Source: Limonium bicolor (Eukaryota; Streptophyta; Magnoliopsida; Caryophyllales; Plumbaginaceae). From it: DNA of 64,000 nt. The translations under genes were made by a program, and so were the position numbers. Location of the stretch: NCBI GenBank assembly GCA_023374045.1, contig CM041783.1:119103503-119167502 (forward strand), written 5' to 3'. Below are positions 61,679 to 64,000 of the stretch, piece after piece. How positions within the stretch are numbered: position 1 is the stretch's first letter; the number at the start of each line of letters is the position of its first letter. A model generated the notes under the pieces. The model did no database searches. It saw nothing but the letters and a program-made list of their open reading frames with translations, and was not told the origin of the DNA.

Positions 61679-63107
61679 GTTAATACAGCACCACCACCAT
61701 GGAAGTCCACCTTTGAACCCTTATAAAATCTAACTCACTTATCCAAATCAAAAACAAACACCACCATTCTCTTTGTCTCATCAAGCTCTTCAATTCTATC
61801 CTTTCAAAACTTCAAATGCCCCATTTCGGTGCCATGGAGTTCCACCATTGAAGGAGCTTGAGCTTGTCTTTCCACATATTATTGATCTCCTTTGCTTCTA
61901 GGTAAGGAATCTCAAAGAAAAATCAAGTTTCCTCCATGTTTTGTGTGTGACCGAAAATACTCATTGATGGAGCTCTTTGTGTGACCTTGTTCTAGCTTCA
62001 TTCCAATCTCTTATGGACTAGGTGGAGTCCTCTCTTGATATATATTCAAGCTCTCTTTCCATTCCAAAGTAAAACAATCATTTTAATACCTTAAGATAAT
62101 ATATGTAAACCTAGGGTTTACAATGAGATGAAGCATAAAGCTTATATACTCATTTTAATGTTGGTATATTGTTTAGTAGTTGACAAGGAATGAAATGCCT
62201 TACCGGTTTTAAGAGGAAACAAGAAAGAAGTTTGAGTGGAAAAGAGGTAAATATGCTATCTCAATGTGGTTTAATGCCTTAGTAGAAAAGAGCTAATAAT
62301 GCTTGTTAAAACTATCTAAAGAGCTAATGGTACATGACTTAGGAAAATGTTCTCAAGGAGACTAGTAAAAGGACATATGTCTTGTTGGTTGTATTTGCAG
62401 GTCAAAGGCTTATATATTGTGGAAATTCAGTGTTTAAGGTTTAAGCAATTTAAGGGCCTAAGAGCCATGCTATTTAAGGGCCTAAGTGCCAAGCAATTTA
62501 AGTTATGCACTATATTGTGATGTAGTGTAAGTTTGGTGAAGTCTTGTGTGTGATGGTGTTCTTGATGGATTTAGGTGTTCTTGAGTGTTTAATGGTGAAA
62601 ACTATGAGCCTTGGAATGAGGATGTGCTAAGAGAACCCATGGCAAATTTGTAAAATGTATAAGGAGTTTTAAGTGCTTGAATGAACTTGGGTGAACTAGG
62701 AATTGTTAGGAATGAGTAAATGTTTCACTAAGGAAGAAAACGTGCATTAAGGTGTTACAAGGATTTAGGTGCTATCTTGGAAGTTCTAGGAATTCAAGGT
62801 GTGTTTTGAGAATGTATTTAAGTCTTGGAGAAGTTTGTTTAAGGTTTAGGTAATGTTGGTATCCAAGGAATAAATGATGTTTAGATAAGGTTTTGAGAAA
62901 GGAATTCAAGAAGTTGTGAAAAGAGGATTTTGTTTTGTAAGAAAGGATGTTTGGATGATGATGTTTGTGTGGAAGATATGTCCTGGTATAATGGTTAGAA
63001 TAGGCATGAAACATCACTTAGAAACCTAAGGAGAAGATACTATAAGTGTTGGAAGCTTTGGAGGAATTGGTTAAGTGTTAAAGACTTGGAAATTGAATGT
63101 TTTGCCG

Positions 63108-63285
63108 GTCCGAACTTCCGTCCGGACATGGAAGTTCGGACAGGCTCTGTTGGGTAAAGGATTTTCCCACTCTCGAACTGTGTCCGAACTTGGGAAGTCC
63201 GGACACAAGTTCGGACGTGTATATGGGTTTCAGTATTAGGTCTCGGCTTGCGTCCGAACTTGGAGGTTCGGACACAAGTTCGGAC
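63108..63285 (+). repeat. Alpha palindrome cluster (copy 9)
   Basis: The three stems are intact. The bases just before read GCCGGTCC rather than GCCGTGTCC. Confidence 0.84.
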
Positions 63286-64000
63286 AGGCCACTGTATGGA
63301 CCAAAATTGTTGTTTTAAGGTATGGAAATGATGTGTAATGATGGGGATTGATAGGTAATGATGTTATAAGGTTGCTAAGGACATGTTAGGTGAGTTTTAA
63401 TGACAATTTGGTGGGTGAAAAGTTGGAGTAAAATGAAGGAGTGAAACATGTTTAAAATGTAAAGTTATTCAACCAAGTTAACGGGGAAAAGTTATAAGCA
63501 TTAGACTTTAAACGAACATGTTACCCCAATGTTAATAAAAGTACATGTAATGTTATCAGTTGTTCGAGAATTGCTCGAGGAACGTAAGTGGACGTGATAA
63601 AGTGGACTCCGGTGACAGGTATGGTTTTCTTGCAACCTGTGTCCTACCGGATTACACCGGCTTGTATGCCAATGTGTTTTCTGTATGTTTGCCACGTTAT
63701 AAGATAAATCATGAAACGAGTTTACAGTCGTTATTGTTGTTGTATGTTTACGTGCCGATACCGGTAACCTCGAATGCGCTTGAAGGGCTAGTTAACCACT
63801 ATTAGGTAAACGTAGGAGAACGGTATCCGGTAACAACGTTTCCGACTTAAGGAACGTTCTAACCACGGCTATGCGTGAGTTGGATATGTGATGTTTGTGT
63901 GTGATGGTAGGTGAATGTATGACTCTCCCTTCCCTTGTGTGTGTCTAACAAGACTTAACCCAATGTGTGATTGTTTAACTAAGTTCAATGATGAACTTCT

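Larger units (their letters stand above)
60792..64000 (+). repeat. Alpha 3' LTR (copy 9), cut by the window end
   Basis: It starts TGAAATACCCC after AAGGGGGTAGAT and carries the 3'-LTR states (ACTATGG, CCCTTATAAAATC, CAAATGCCCC, CCAAAGTAAAAC). About 1.2 kb of its 3' end lies outside the window. Promoter-like sequence is at 61509-61678, an intron-like segment at 61902-62400 and the palindrome cluster at 63108-63285. By the block order, beta B should follow beyond the window. Confidence 0.92.

Overview
The window is plant nuclear repeat DNA. I find no protein-coding gene, rRNA or tRNA gene, or CRISPR array in it. All 64 kb consists of copies of one large non-coding LTR retrotransposon family, arranged as a nested and then tandemly expanded cluster. 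The plant origin rests on four signals: a primer-binding site matching initiator-Met tRNA (TGGTATCAGAGC), a TG...CA LTR ending GGGGTGTTACA, a CGAGGACGAAG...AAGGGGG 3' end of plant Ty3/gypsy style, and a TATA plus pyrimidine-patch promoter in the LTR. I cannot name the species. A eudicot is my guess from the AT-rich composition only.

The parts are LTRs of about 4.4-4.5 kb and a non-coding internal region of about 4.75 kb. I split the internal region into a 5' part A (PBS to the sequence GTCACGGGAC) and a 3' part B (AATATAAGGG... to the polypurine tract). Two diverged subfamilies are present, called alpha and beta here. An alpha element inserted into the internal region of a beta element and duplicated the 5-bp target GGGAC. 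The one complete copy of this nest reads: beta LTR 12012-16497, beta A 16498-17673, alpha element 17674-31260 (LTR, internal, LTR), beta B 31261-34842, beta LTR 34843-39336.

Layout: alpha internal (5' end cut by the window) 1-4020; alpha 3' LTR 4021-8431; beta B 8432-12011; beta LTR 12012-16497; beta A 16498-17673; alpha 5' LTR 17674-22085; alpha internal 22086-26837; alpha 3' LTR 26838-31260; beta B 31261-34842; beta LTR 34843-39336; beta A 39337-40520; chimeric alpha/beta LTR 40521-44912; beta A 44913-46079; second chimeric LTR 46080-50456; beta A 50457-51640; alpha 5' LTR 51641-56064; alpha internal 56065-60791; alpha 3' LTR 60792 to beyond the window. Unequal recombination between LTRs of the nest explains this order. 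Beta LTR x beta LTR exchange gives the 22.8-kb tandem duplication. Alpha 5' LTR x beta LTR exchange gives the 5.6-kb ladder with chimeric LTRs.

Several cis elements are conserved although coding capacity is gone. They are a perfect hairpin overlapping the PBS, a second hairpin-plus-polypurine-tract module about 1.3 kb before the terminal one, a subfamily-specific palindrome cluster in every LTR, and an LTR promoter followed by conserved splice-like signals. The family fits the LARD type (large, non-coding, presumably mobilised in trans by an autonomous relative). That classification is inference. Single-base indels are dense around 41-50 kb and 56-57.4 kb, which suggests imperfect long-read consensus there.
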